A stretch of DNA of 64,000 nucleotides from Streptomyces sp. NBC_00513. GTDB lineage: Bacteria; Actinomycetota; Actinomycetes; Streptomycetales; Streptomycetaceae. Positions 16,691-25,624 of this stretch are shown here, piece after piece (within the stretch, counting starts at the first letter, position 1; each line of letters begins with the position of its first letter). The translations under genes and the position numbers were made by a program. The stretch is taken from the NCBI RefSeq assembly GCF_041431415.1, contig NZ_CP107845.1, positions 1,302,001 through 1,366,000 on the forward strand, written 5' to 3'. The notes beneath the pieces are model-generated. The model was not told where the DNA came from and made no database searches. It saw nothing but the letters and a program-made list of their open reading frames with translations.

Positions 16691-17980
16691 CTAGAACCGG
16701 GCGTGCGCGGTGATGTCCGCCGCGAACTCCCCCGTCATCGCCGGGGTCACCGAGGGCCGGCACTGGGCGACCGCCGCGAGGTAGTCCTCGGTGCTCGCGC
16801 CGGGCTGCGCCGCCGACGCGCCCCGGGTGCCCACGGCTTCCAGGTCCCGTTCGAAGGACGCCTGCGCGGCCGCCCGGGCCGCGTGCTCGATGTCGGCCGG
16901 GGTGAACAGTTCGCTCGCCTCCACCAGGGCCGCGACGTCGACGTCCGCCCGACCGGCCGTGTGCCGCGACCACATCGCGGCGCGGGCGCCGGCGTCGGGG
17001 GTGCCGATGGGGATCAGGTAGTCGAAGCGGCCGGGGCGCAGGAAGGCGGGGTCGAGGGAGCGGACGGAGTTGGTCGCACAGACCAGCAGCCGTTCGTCGC
17101 CCTCCCGGAAGCCCGGTATCAGCTTGAGCAGTTCGTTGGTCACCCCGTGGATGCCGCCGGGCTGCGCGGGCTCGGTGCGTACGGGGGCGATCTCCTCGAC
17201 CTCGTCGATGAAGACGAGGACGCGTTCGAGTTCGGCGATGCGGGCGAAGGCGTCGCGCAGCGCGGCGGCGAGGTTCCCCTCGTCCGCGAGGCGGGAGGGC
17301 AGCAGTTCCACGAAGGGCCAGCCGAGTCGGGAGGCGATGGCGCGGGCGAAGGTGGTCTTGCCGGTGCCGGGGGGTCCGAAGAGGGCGATGGCGCGCGGTG
17401 GCCGTACCCCGTGCGCGGCGGCCCGTTCGGGTTCGGCGAGCGGCAGGACCACACGGCGCTCGATGAGGTCCTTCTCCTTCTCCATGCCGGCGACCTTGGT
17501 CCACAGGTCGTTCGGCAGGAACCGGCCGCCGAGGTCGTCGAGGAGTCCGGCGGCCGGTCCGTGCAGCGGCTCGGTCTTCTCGAAGTAGGCGACGGCGGGC
17601 TGGCGGGTGTAGCCCGCGTTGAGCAGGCCTTCGCCGAGCAGGTCCTCCTCGGGCAGGACGTAGGCGATCCGGCCGACGCGGGCGGCGATGAGGCGGCGCT
17701 CCAGTTCGACGAGGAGGGCGCTGGCCAGGCCCCGGCCGCGCCAGCCGGCGGCGATGGCGATCCGCATCACCCAGGCCCGCTCGCCGGTGACGCAGGCCAG
17801 GGCCGCGCCGATGGGGACGCCCTGGTGGACGGCGACCACGCAGGGCTGCCGGTCGGTGAGGGCGCTGATGCACTCGGCGAGCGAGAAGACCGACTCCTGG
17901 CCGAGTTCGGCCGTGGTGTCGATCAGGTGCACCACCGCTGCGAGATCGCTCTCGCGGTAGTCGTGGATGAGCCAGTTCAC
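16691..17980 (-). CDS. GNAT acetyltransferase - AAA+ ATPase fusion protein
   Basis: 429 aa. The N-terminal about 140 residues form a GNAT N-acetyltransferase fold with the acetyl-CoA loop WRGRGLA at 80-86. The C-terminal half is a single AAA+ module of the FtsH/Cdc48 branch: Walker A GPPGTGKT 202-209, Walker B VFIDE 256-260, sensor 1 CATNS 301-305, arginine-finger region RPGRFD 315-320. Both halves look intact. GTG 17980 follows GAGGGG. Inferred: ATP-driven remodelling of a substrate that is also acetylated; no partner is adjacent. The coupling of these domains in one chain is unusual. Confidence 0.88.
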   Translation of the reverse strand: MNWLIHDYRESDLAAVVHLIDTTAELGQESVFSLAECISALTDRQPCVVAVHQGVPIGAALACVTGERAWVMRIAIAAGWRGRGLASALLVELERRLIAARVGRIAYVLPEEDLLGEGLLNAGYTRQPAVAYFEKTEPLHGPAAGLLDDLGGRFLPNDLWTKVAGMEKEKDLIERRVVLPLAEPERAAAHGVRPPRAIALFGPPGTGKTTFARAIASRLGWPFVELLPSRLADEGNLAAALRDAFARIAELERVLVFIDEVEEIAPVRTEPAQPGGIHGVTNELLKLIPGFREGDERLLVCATNSVRSLDPAFLRPGRFDYLIPIGTPDAGARAAMWSRHTAGRADVDVAALVEASELFTPADIEHAARAAAQASFERDLEAVGTRGASAAQPGASTEDYLAAVAQCRPSVTPAMTGEFAADITAHARF

Positions 17981-18184
17981 CGGGTACCGCCCCTCGTTTC
18001 GTGCTCCTGCGGCGAGGCTAGGGGCGGCGGGGCCCGACGATCACGCTCCGTCGTGCACAACAGGCGTACGGGAAACCCTCCGTGTCGTCCATAGACCGGG
18101 CGGGTGCGCCGTCGGATCCCACCGGGGTCCCGGGTTCTTTCATGGCATCCCACGGAAACGACCGCCGCGCGGCCGGTCGCGAGG

Positions 18185-18988
18185 TCAGTGGGTGTGGGAG
18201 TCCAGCCAGCCGAGCGAGGTGCGGGCCAGGTCCGGCCAGCCGTGGTCGACGGTCAGGGAGTGGCCCCGGTCCTCGAAGCACTGGTACTCGGTGGTGGCGC
18301 GGGAGTCCCGGTACTGCGTGTAGGTGGAGCGGGTCAGCACGTCCGGGACGGTGTGGTCGAGGCGGCCGGACAGCAGGAGCAGCGGGCCGCGGGTCTCGTT
18401 GTCGGTGTTCACCCGGGCGGCGGAGTGCGGGACGAAGTTGCCGAGCGCCAACTGGAACAGGGGGCGGGCCGGGCTCGGGATCGTCCACTCGTCGTACAGC
18501 TCGGCGGACTCGCGCTCGGAGACCGCGTTGGCGAAGCCGTAGCGGAACTGCTCGGTGTTCAGCGACACGGCGTGCTTGATGTTCACGGGGTCGCGCAGGA
18601 AGGCGAAGGTCGATTTCGCCTGCGCCGGGGCGATGGCCTTCACTCCTTTGATCTGGCCGGGGCACACGGCCACGGCCGCCGATCCGAGGCCTTGGCCGAG
18701 CAGGTGCTGGGCGATGAAACCGCCCACCGAGTGCCCGACGAGCACCGGCGCGGTGGGCAGCGCGCGGATGACCCGGGCGTGCGCCTCGGAGATCTCGGCC
18801 AGCCCGACCCCGGCCTGGTCGCCGGGGCGCCGGCGGGCCTCGGTGACGGTGGCGGGGACCCCGGGCCACTCGGGGAGGATCGGCTCGAATCCCGCGTCGA
18901 GGAAGGCCTCGGCCCAGCCCTGCCAGCTCGTGGAGTGCAACCAGAGCCCGTGGATGAACACCACGGGCGTGCGGTGCGGTGTGGTCAT
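18185..18988 (-). CDS. Alpha/beta hydrolase
   Basis: 267 aa, ATG 18988 preceded by a strong AGGAGGTG. Canonical fold: oxyanion region FIHGLW (11-16), nucleophile elbow GHSVGG with S87, acid SGRLDHTVP, and the histidine in EDRGHSLTVD. No signal peptide, so it is cytosolic. Substrate specificity cannot be read; the family includes esterases, lipases and haloperoxidase-like enzymes. It is divergent from the secreted protease, with 302 bp between. Confidence 0.9.
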   Translation of the reverse strand: MTTPHRTPVVFIHGLWLHSTSWQGWAEAFLDAGFEPILPEWPGVPATVTEARRRPGDQAGVGLAEISEAHARVIRALPTAPVLVGHSVGGFIAQHLLGQGLGSAAVAVCPGQIKGVKAIAPAQAKSTFAFLRDPVNIKHAVSLNTEQFRYGFANAVSERESAELYDEWTIPSPARPLFQLALGNFVPHSAARVNTDNETRGPLLLLSGRLDHTVPDVLTRSTYTQYRDSRATTEYQCFEDRGHSLTVDHGWPDLARTSLGWLDSHTH

Positions 18989-19290
18989 GGCGGGACACCT
19001 CCTGGGACCCCCGGCGCCTCTGCCAGTCTCGCCCCGGCCGGGAGGCGACGCCTGCGGAGCCCTCGTCGGCACAAGGCGGAGCCCCCGACGAGCCGGCGGG
19101 GCCCTCCTCGCGGGCCCCGTTCTCACGAGCGGGATCGTCGAGGAGCCCGGATCCTGGATGGACCCGGATCGCCGAGCGACCGGGCTTCGCGAGGTGGTTC
19201 GTCCGGTTGGTTCGTCCGGGTCCGGCATTCACAGCGGATTCATATGGAACTTCGGGCTCCGGACACAGTCTCGAAGGGCAGGCTCGATAC
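18989..19290. other. 302-bp divergent intergenic region with a direct repeat
   Basis: No gene is supported here. The only structure I see is the repeat GGTTCGTCCG at 19196-19205 and 19209-19218 (13-bp period), about 75 bp before the protease start. The phase suggests neighbouring regulator half-sites. Promoters for both flanking genes must lie here, but no confident -10/-35 pair is visible. Confidence 0.4.
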
Positions 19291-20067
19291 ATGATCCATC
19301 GCGTGCTCCCCCGACAGACCGGCCGCGCCCGCGCCCTGCGGGCCTCACGGATCGCGCTCGCGCTGGCCGCCATGGGCGCGCTGCTGGGCATCGACCTGCC
19401 CGACGCGACGGTCGTGACGCCCGCGGGCGTCACGGCGCGGGCCGTCCCCGACCGGACGGCGGACCGGGTGGGCGCGCTGTTCGCGGGCGGGCTGGACGGC
19501 GGCCACTTCTGCACCGCTGCCGTGGTGCGCAGCGCCGGCCGCGACGTGATCGCCACCGCCGCGCACTGTCTGGACCACCCGGAGTCCACGGTGTTCGCAC
19601 CGGGTTACCGCGACGGGCGTGCCCCGTTCGGCGTATGGAAGCTCACCGATGTGCACGTGGCCCCGGGCTGGACGAGCGACGAGGACCCGGACGAGGACAT
19701 AGCCTTCGCCTCGGTCGCACCGGTGGACGGCGGGACCGAGGCGATCGAGGACGTGGTGGGCGGATTCCCCGTGGCGGCCGAACAGCCGGACGACGTGTCG
19801 GTGACCATCGTCGGCTATCCGAGCACCGAGGACGCGCCGCTGCGCTGCGCCAACGACACCTCACTGTTCTCCGACACCCAGCGCCGCATCGACTGCCCGG
19901 ACCTCAGCGGCGGCACCAGTGGCAGCCCCTGGCTGGCGAACGGCGCGCTGGCCGGGGTGCTCGGCGGCCACGAGGGCGGTGGCACGGTGCCGGACGTCTC
20001 GTACAGCGCGGTGGTGGGAGACCAGGCGCTGGAGCTGTACCGGGAGGCCGCGGTCCCGGCGGGCTGA
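19291..20067 (+). CDS. Secreted trypsin-like serine protease
   Basis: 258 aa. A long twin-basic N-terminus followed by a hydrophobic stretch (residues 20-35) is a signal peptide or anchor. Catalytic triad: H92 in TAAHC, D136 in DEDIAF, S210 in GGTSGSPW; disulfide-forming C93 pairs with C74 (HFC) in trypsin-like folds. Two further cysteines, C186 and C202, flank the active-site loop. V8/chymotrypsin-like family S1. ATG 19291 has only a weak AAGGGCAGG upstream. It converges on a small coiled-coil gene. Confidence 0.88.
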   Translation: MIHRVLPRQTGRARALRASRIALALAAMGALLGIDLPDATVVTPAGVTARAVPDRTADRVGALFAGGLDGGHFCTAAVVRSAGRDVIATAAHCLDHPESTVFAPGYRDGRAPFGVWKLTDVHVAPGWTSDEDPDEDIAFASVAPVDGGTEAIEDVVGGFPVAAEQPDDVSVTIVGYPSTEDAPLRCANDTSLFSDTQRRIDCPDLSGGTSGSPWLANGALAGVLGGHEGGGTVPDVSYSAVVGDQALELYREAAVPAG

Positions 20068-20107
20068 CCGCTCCTCGACCCGGCTCCGGACTCCCGCGCC
20101 GCCACGA

Positions 20108-20416
20108 CTACGCGCCGGGTCCGTCCGCGAAGTCCTCCGGGTCCCTCTCGCGCAACCGGCGTACCCGGTTGTCCAGCAGGTTCGCCGCCTGCCGGTCCCC
20201 GCAGTCGAACTCCTCGCCGATCCGGTGCAGGGCCTGGATGCGACGCCCCTCGCGGATGAGGTGGTCGATCCGGGACCAACGGGACTCCGGGTCGTACGCC
20301 GGTCTCTTCAGGGAGTCCACCTCGGCCCTCAGCAGCGCCACCTCGCGCAGTGCGGCGTCGCGCTCGGCACGGGTGCGCTCCAGTGCGGCGCGCAGCCCCC
20401 CGGCCTCGTCACTCAT
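20108..20416 (-). CDS. Small coiled-coil protein, unknown function
   Basis: 102 aa. Residues 5-37 form a heptad-rich helix (Leu/Ala-Arg/Glu), followed by a helical acidic/basic domain (WSRIDHLIREGRRIQAL). The start ATG overlaps the stop of the upstream NUDIX gene by 8 bp and is preceded by GAGGTGGGCG, so the two are translationally coupled. No named family recognised. Confidence 0.75.
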   Translation of the reverse strand: MSDEAGGLRAALERTRAERDAALREVALLRAEVDSLKRPAYDPESRWSRIDHLIREGRRIQALHRIGEEFDCGDRQAANLLDNRVRRLRERDPEDFADGPGA

Positions 20417-20933
20417 CGCCCACCTCGTGCGCGGGCCCGCTCGACGCGGCCGTCAGTGCCTCGGACGGGGCCTCGAACCAGGTCGGCTCGTCGGTCAGGG
20501 CGCGGTGGATGCGGTCCAGGCCGAAGTCGTCCAGCGGGGGCAGGGCGTCCAGCGCGAACCAGGCCACTTCCAGTGACTCGTTGTCGTTGGCGCGGGCCTG
20601 GCCGCCGGTGGCCCGGCAGCGGAAGGTGATGTCCTGGAACTGGCAGACGTCCCCGTTCGGGTACACGATCGACTGGAGCATCTGGACCAGGACGACCCGT
20701 TCGGGGACGCAGTGCACGGCCGTCTCCTCGAAGACCTCACGTACCGCCGTCTCCGCCGGCTGCTCGTCGGGCTCGGCGATGCCGCCGATCACGGCCCACT
20801 GGCCGGTGTCGACCCGGCGGCCCAGCAGCACCCGGCCAAGGTCGTCGAAGACGATCGCGGTGACCCCGGGCAGCAGGAGCAGCTGGTGCCCGGCGGTGGC
20901 CCGGATCGCGCGGATGAAATCAGGTGTGGTCAT
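20409..20933 (-). CDS. NUDIX hydrolase
   Basis: 174 aa. NUDIX box GGIAEPDEQ...REVFEETAVH (about 50-72); the box ends in Ala-Val instead of Gly-hydrophobic, a tolerated variant. The N-terminal DFIRAIRATAGHQLLLLPG is typical of actinobacterial NUDIX proteins that act on nucleoside diphosphate derivatives. ATG 20933. It overlaps the next gene by 8 bp. Confidence 0.9.
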   Translation of the reverse strand: MTTPDFIRAIRATAGHQLLLLPGVTAIVFDDLGRVLLGRRVDTGQWAVIGGIAEPDEQPAETAVREVFEETAVHCVPERVVLVQMLQSIVYPNGDVCQFQDITFRCRATGGQARANDNESLEVAWFALDALPPLDDFGLDRIHRALTDEPTWFEAPSEALTAASSGPAHEVGDE

Positions 20934-21055
20934 GACCCGACCCTACGAGGCGACGGCCGTCCCGCCCGGACGGATCATGTCGGCGGGGCCCGCGGTGCCG
21001 GGCGCGGCGGGCCCGGCGGGATCCGATGGAGACGACCTGGCGCGGTGCCCGGCCG

Positions 21056-22714
21056 TCACACCGCCCGGCGGGCCCGGACGCGGCGTACGAGGACCCATCC
21101 GAGGCCGCCCGCGGCGAGCAGGAGCAGCGCGTACTCGGTCAGCGGCCCGAAGCGGGTGGCCGGGGTCTGCGTGGAGCGCAGCGGGACCTTCTCCACCAGC
21201 GCGTCGGCGGTGAACATCTTCGTCTGGCGGACGACCGTTCCGTCGGGCCGGATGACGGCGCTGACGCCGCTGGTGACGGGCACGAGCACGGTGCGGCTGT
21301 GCTCGACGGCGCGGACGCGGTCCATGGCGAGCTGCTGGTAGGTCATCTGGGAGCGGCCGAAGGTGGCGTTGTTGCTCGGTACGGCGATGACCTGCGCCCC
21401 GGCGCGGACGGTGGAGCGGACGGCGTCGTCGAAGGCGGCCTCGTAGCAGGTGACCATGCCGACCCGGCTGCCCGCCATGTCGAAGACGCCGGGGTCCTTG
21501 CCGGGGCCGAAGTCGCGGCGGACCCGGTCCACGTCCTTGCTGAAGATCCGGATGACGGAGCGCATGGGCATGCGCTCGCCGAAGGGTTGGATCTTGCGCT
21601 TGTCGTAGGTCTGGGTGGGGCCCTTGGCAGGGTCCCAGAGGATCATCGTGTTGCGCAGGGGGCCGGTCGGCGGCGCGATGACGGAGCCGATCGCGACGGG
21701 GACGCCGATGCGCTTGACGGCGTTGTCGATGACGTCGTGGGCGTCGCGCTCGGCGTAGGGGTCGATGTCGGAGGAGTTCTCCGGCCAGACCACGAAGTCG
21801 GGCTGCTCGGCGCGGCCCGCCTTGACGTCGTCGGCGAGCTTGAGCGTGCGGTTGGCGTGGTTGTCCAGGACGGCACGGCGCTGCGAGTTGAAGTCGAAGC
21901 CGGCGCGGGGGACGTTGCCCTGGATGACGGCGGCCACCGAGGTGCCGTCCTCGGCCGCGTCCGACACGAGCGGGCGGGCCGCGAGGGCCGCGCCGATCGG
22001 CGCGACGACGGCGAGCAGGGCGAGGGCCACCGTGGTGCGGCGGGGGTCCCGGCGGGCGACGCGCGCGACCTCGTACAGGCCGAATCCGCACAGGGCGACC
22101 GCGAAGGACAGCAGCGGGGTGCCACCGAGCGCGGCGAGCGGGAGGAGGAAGCCGTCGGCCTGGCCGAAGGCGAGCTTGCCCCAGGAGAAGCCGCCGAAGG
22201 GGACTCGGGAGCGCAGCGCCTCGGCGGCCACCCAGATGGCGGCGGCCCAGAGCGCCCGGCCGGGGAGCTTGCCGACGAGGGCGATGCCGAGCCCGGCGAG
22301 ACCGAGCAGCAGTGCTTCGAGGGTGGCGAGGGCCAGCCACGGGACGGGGCCGACCTCCTCACCGGTCCAGGACAGCAGCGGGACGAGGTAGCCGAGGCCG
22401 AAGAGGAAGCCGAGGCCGAAGCCGGCTCGGGCGCGGCGGCCGTGCAGGCAGCCGGCCAGCAGGGCGAGGGCGAACGGCGCCAGCCACCACAGGGGGCGGG
22501 GCGGGAAACTCGCGTAGAGCAGCAGTCCGGCGAGGACCGCGATCAGGGAGCGCGTCTGCCACGGGGCCTTGCGGGCACCGGCGAGCACGGTCCGCGACAG
22601 GCGGGCGGCCGTCCACTTCCCGTCGTCGGGACCACCGGGGTTCGCGTCGGCCGCGGCTGCCGCGGTGGAGGGGGAGGGATCGTTCCCGGCCGCGCGGGTG
22701 ACACTGCTGCTCAT
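21056..22714 (-). CDS. lnt: Apolipoprotein N-acyltransferase
   Basis: 552 aa integral membrane enzyme that adds the third acyl chain to the N-terminal Cys of lipoproteins. Residues 1-50 are a polar, Ala/Pro-rich extension; about six helices follow (50-250), then the nitrilase-like domain. The catalytic triad is visible: Glu in VVWPENSSDIDP, Lys in YDKRKIQPFGE, Cys in VTCYEAAF. A final helix lies near the C-terminus, before a basic tail. ATG 22714 (MSSSVTRAAG) chosen; no strong Shine-Dalgarno. Streptomyces commonly carries two copies; a second would lie outside this window. Confidence 0.95.
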   Translation of the reverse strand: MSSSVTRAAGNDPSPSTAAAAADANPGGPDDGKWTAARLSRTVLAGARKAPWQTRSLIAVLAGLLLYASFPPRPLWWLAPFALALLAGCLHGRRARAGFGLGFLFGLGYLVPLLSWTGEEVGPVPWLALATLEALLLGLAGLGIALVGKLPGRALWAAAIWVAAEALRSRVPFGGFSWGKLAFGQADGFLLPLAALGGTPLLSFAVALCGFGLYEVARVARRDPRRTTVALALLAVVAPIGAALAARPLVSDAAEDGTSVAAVIQGNVPRAGFDFNSQRRAVLDNHANRTLKLADDVKAGRAEQPDFVVWPENSSDIDPYAERDAHDVIDNAVKRIGVPVAIGSVIAPPTGPLRNTMILWDPAKGPTQTYDKRKIQPFGERMPMRSVIRIFSKDVDRVRRDFGPGKDPGVFDMAGSRVGMVTCYEAAFDDAVRSTVRAGAQVIAVPSNNATFGRSQMTYQQLAMDRVRAVEHSRTVLVPVTSGVSAVIRPDGTVVRQTKMFTADALVEKVPLRSTQTPATRFGPLTEYALLLLAAGGLGWVLVRRVRARRAV

Positions 22715-22758
22715 CTGGCGGAGTGTACGTCCCCGCGCGCGCGAAGCGGGTGACCGGC

Positions 22759-23274
22759 TCAGTGGGCCAGGGCACGCAGGTGGGTGCGGATGACCCGGAC
22801 CGCGTTCTCGGCGTCGTCGACGGTGACCGTGAACAGTTTCCCGTCGCCCAGGCGCAGCTCCACGCCCTCGCCGCGGCGGACGACGACGGCGGTGCCCTTG
22901 TCGGGGCGCCAGCGGTAGCCCCAGCCGCCCCACTGCTGCGGGGTGATCTGCGCCACGAACTCGGCGGAGGTCACCTCGGACAGCGGGATGGTGCGACGGG
23001 GCAGCCCGATGTGGCCACAGCGCACCTCCATGGCCCGGGAGTCGACGGTGACGGCCACGTGGACGAAGGCGAGGGTCCCGAAGAGAACGAGCAGACCCAC
23101 CGCGAGACAGCCGATCACAGCCATGAGCAGGGGGACGATGCCCGCCGTCCACGCGTAGTCGACGGCGAGTTCGATGCCCAGCGCGAGGCACGCCGCACCG
23201 ATGCCGGCGAGCAGCCACTGTGCACGGTTGGAGGCGCGGCCCGTCCAGAGCGGACCCGGGGGGTGACCCGTCAT
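22759..23274 (-). CDS. Conserved two-helix membrane protein with PH-like domain
   Basis: 171 aa. Two helices at about 18-40 and 46-77, then a soluble roughly 90-residue domain (VDSRAMEVRCGHIGLPRRTIPLSEV) with the alternating pattern of a bacterial PH-like fold and a Trp-rich segment WGGWGYRWRP. Conserved hypothetical in Streptomyces; function unknown. ATG 23274, or an in-frame GTG at 23292. It lies upstream of lnt on the same strand, with 44 bp between. Confidence 0.8.
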   Translation of the reverse strand: MTGHPPGPLWTGRASNRAQWLLAGIGAACLALGIELAVDYAWTAGIVPLLMAVIGCLAVGLLVLFGTLAFVHVAVTVDSRAMEVRCGHIGLPRRTIPLSEVTSAEFVAQITPQQWGGWGYRWRPDKGTAVVVRRGEGVELRLGDGKLFTVTVDDAENAVRVIRTHLRALAH

Positions 23275-23602
23275 GTGTAGCAGCGTACTCACGTTCCGCA
23301 CGCGCGCCACCGTCTCTCCGCCGCCCGGTTCGACGGCGTCGCCCCCGGGCGGGCCGGTCGATCGGTCTCCCACCTCGGCGAACGCCTCAGCCGGGCACCG
23401 CGGCGGCGCCCGGCCCCCACGATCACCACAGCCGTGGTACTCCACCTGTTGCACCCACGGTCGTGGTGGGCCGACCAGGTGAATCGGGAGCGAAGGAGCA
23501 CTGCGTTCAGCGGTACCGGAGCCGCCGGGCCGGGCCGGAGGACCCGGGGGGTTTCACCCGCGGCCTGCTGGACAGCATCTGCCCCGACGAACAGGAGGCA
23601 TC
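23275..23602. other. 328-bp divergent intergenic region
   Basis: Contains the upstream DNA of the membrane-protein gene and of the ADP-ribosylglycohydrolase gene. An open frame across it on the plus strand has no family match, no ribosome-binding site of its own and a composition like its shadow frames, so I do not call it. An imperfect palindrome (CCACGGTCGTGG) is centred near 23458. Nothing else stands out. Confidence 0.4.
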
Positions 23603-24577
23603 GTGACCGGTCGGCTCGATCGTGCGGTGGGAGCGGTGCTGGGCTCGGCCGCGGGGGACGCGCTCGGCGCGCCCTTCGAGTTCGGCCCCGCCGGTGAACT
23701 GGCGGCGCGCGGGAAGGAGATGGCCGGGGGCGGTGGATGGGACCCGGGCGAGGCGACCGACGACACGCAGATGGCGGTGCTCGTCGGCGAGTCCCTGCTG
23801 GAACACGGCGGGCTCGAACTCCCCGACGTCTTCGCGAGGTTCCGGCGCTGGGCGGCCGGGCGACCCAAGGACATCGGGCTCCAGACGGAGGACGTGCTGA
23901 CGAACGGCGCGTCGTGGGACCTGGCCGCCGCCCTGCACTTCCAGGTGAACTCACGGGCGGCGGGCAACGGTTCGCTGATGCGCGCGGCCACCTCGGCGGT
24001 GTACTTCGCGGCCGCCGGGCGGGAGGCCACCATGGACGCGGCCCGGCGGATCGCGGCCCTCACGCACGGCGACCGCGCCGCCTGGGAGGGCACCGCCGTC
24101 CTGCACGAACTGGTACGGGTGGCCCTGGACGGGGCCGATCCGCTGGCCGCGCTGCCCGCGACACTCGACGCGGTGCACCCGGACCACCGGGAACGCTACG
24201 GGCGCGTACTCGCCCCGGACTGGCACCCGGACCTGGCCACCGAGTTCAACGGGGCCGTGTGGCCCTGCCTCGGCTCGGCGGTGTGGGCTCTGCGGACCAC
24301 CTCGGGGTTCCCCGAGGCCGTGCGCGCCGCGGTGAACCTGGGCGGGGACACCGACACCGTCGCGGCGGTCACCGGAGCGCTGGCCGGCGCCCGGTACGGC
24401 CGGGGGGCGATCCCGGACGCCTGGACCGGGCCCCTGAACGTACCGATGCCCGGCTACGGGGACCGCACCCTCGACGCGGCCGGGCTCCGGGACCTGGCCC
24501 TGCGACTGGCGGACGCCGGCCCGGGCGCCGAGAGCCCCGACGTCGTCCCGCCGACGGCCGCGGGCCGGGCTCACTGA
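23603..24577 (+). CDS. ADP-ribosylglycohydrolase family protein
   Basis: 324 aa, GTG 23603 preceded by AGGAGG at 8 nt. Metal-binding motifs of the dinuclear-Mg family are intact: ATDDTQM at about 51-57, NGSLMRA near 120, and GGDTDTVAA near 250. Known for the family: hydrolysis of ADP-ribose from arginine (DraG type) or of related N/O-glycosides. No toxin or ADP-ribosyltransferase gene lies adjacent. It ends against a strong hairpin that separates it from the convergent racemase. Confidence 0.92.
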   Translation: MTGRLDRAVGAVLGSAAGDALGAPFEFGPAGELAARGKEMAGGGGWDPGEATDDTQMAVLVGESLLEHGGLELPDVFARFRRWAAGRPKDIGLQTEDVLTNGASWDLAAALHFQVNSRAAGNGSLMRAATSAVYFAAAGREATMDAARRIAALTHGDRAAWEGTAVLHELVRVALDGADPLAALPATLDAVHPDHRERYGRVLAPDWHPDLATEFNGAVWPCLGSAVWALRTTSGFPEAVRAAVNLGGDTDTVAAVTGALAGARYGRGAIPDAWTGPLNVPMPGYGDRTLDAAGLRDLALRLADAGPGAESPDVVPPTAAGRAH

Positions 24578-24590
24578 CCTTCCGGGCCTT

Positions 24591-24614
24591 CGGGCCGCCC
24601 GGGCGGGCGGCCCG
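24591..24614. terminator. Bidirectional terminator hairpin
   Basis: CGGGCCGCCC / GGGCGGCCCG, 10-bp perfect arms around a GGGC loop, between the convergent ADP-ribosylglycohydrolase and racemase genes. There is no T-tract, as is common in Streptomyces. Confidence 0.6.
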
Positions 24615-24619
24615 CGCTG

Positions 24620-25414
24620 TCACTGACCGACGGTCGCGCCCGTCCCGGCGAAGAGTCGACCCTCGGCGTAGCCGAGCACCTCGGCGGGCAGCTCCGAGGG
24701 ACGTCCGCTGAGCAGCACGGTCAGACCGCCCGTGCGGGGCAGACCCGGCTCGGGGCGGGCGCCGATGCGGCGCAGCGCCTGACCGGCGACGGCTTCTGCG
24801 GACCCGTGGAACACGAACCCGTTCCCGCCGGTGCGCTCGATCAGGGCGGCCCGGATGGGCGCCTCCACCAACTCGTAGTGCGTACAGCCGAGGACCACGT
24901 CCGTGACGTCGGGCGGGGTCAGCGCGGCGGCCGCGGCGACGGTGCGCGCGACGGCTTCCTCGTCGGCGTACTGCACGGCGTCGGCCAGCCCCGGGCAGGG
25001 CACCTCGGTGACCGGGACACCGGCGGCGAACGCGCGGATCAGGTCGCGCTGGTAGGGGCTGCCCGTGGTGGCGGGGGTGGCCCAGATGGCCACGCGACCG
25101 CCGGCGGAGGCCGCCGGCTTGATCGCGGGGACCGTGCCGATGACCGGGATACCCGGCTCCAGCGCGGCCCGCAGGGCGGGCAGGCTGTGCACGGACGCGG
25201 TGTTGCAGGCCACGATCAGCGCGTCCGGCCGGAGCGCGGCGGCGGCCCGGGCCACGTCCAGGGCCCGCCCGGTGAGGTCGGCGGGGGTGCGCGGACCCCA
25301 CGGCATCCCGTCGGGGTCCGAAGACAGCACCAGATCGGCGTCCGGCCGCAGCCGGCGCATCGCGGCGGCCGCCGCGAGGAGGCCGATTCCCGAGTCCATG
25401 AGCGCGATCTTCAC
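24620..25414 (-). CDS. Glutamate racemase-like protein (Asp/Glu racemase family)
   Basis: 264 aa. Both catalytic cysteines are present: C70 in ACNTAS and C177 in GCTHYEL. The N-terminal motif is DSGIGLL rather than the usual DSGxGGL. Role by family: interconversion of L- and D-glutamate for peptidoglycan. The chromosome may hold another, main racemase, so a different substrate is possible. ATG 25414; AGTGACCAAG upstream is a weak ribosome-binding site. Divergent from the glycosyltransferase. Confidence 0.85.
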   Translation of the reverse strand: MKIALMDSGIGLLAAAAAMRRLRPDADLVLSSDPDGMPWGPRTPADLTGRALDVARAAAALRPDALIVACNTASVHSLPALRAALEPGIPVIGTVPAIKPAASAGGRVAIWATPATTGSPYQRDLIRAFAAGVPVTEVPCPGLADAVQYADEEAVARTVAAAAALTPPDVTDVVLGCTHYELVEAPIRAALIERTGGNGFVFHGSAEAVAGQALRRIGARPEPGLPRTGGLTVLLSGRPSELPAEVLGYAEGRLFAGTGATVGQ

Positions 25415-25612
25415 TTGGTCACCTTAATCGACGCCCCCCTCGAACCCGACCTCCACGCCCCACGACGCCGGGCCCGGGGCCGCCCCGGCGCCCGTTCCCG
25501 GCGGCGGGCTCCACACCGGCCGCGGCACCCTTCCGGCGGGCCGGGACGGTCCCGGGCCCGCCTCCGCGGGGCGCCACGCCCCGAAGTGCGCGACACGCAC
25601 CGCGGGTTTCGA

Positions 25613-25624
25613 CACACTGCGGCC
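25613..25624 (+). promoter_or_regulatory. Likely leaderless -10 (CACACT) of the glycosyltransferase gene
   Basis: CACACT at 25613-25618 is followed by 6 nt and the ATG. No Shine-Dalgarno sequence is present. Confidence 0.4.

Noticed and set aside
23220..23606. Plus-strand frame of 128 codons before the ADP-ribosylglycohydrolase gene
   Set aside because: No start signal, no family resemblance, and it overlaps the upstream region of two real genes.
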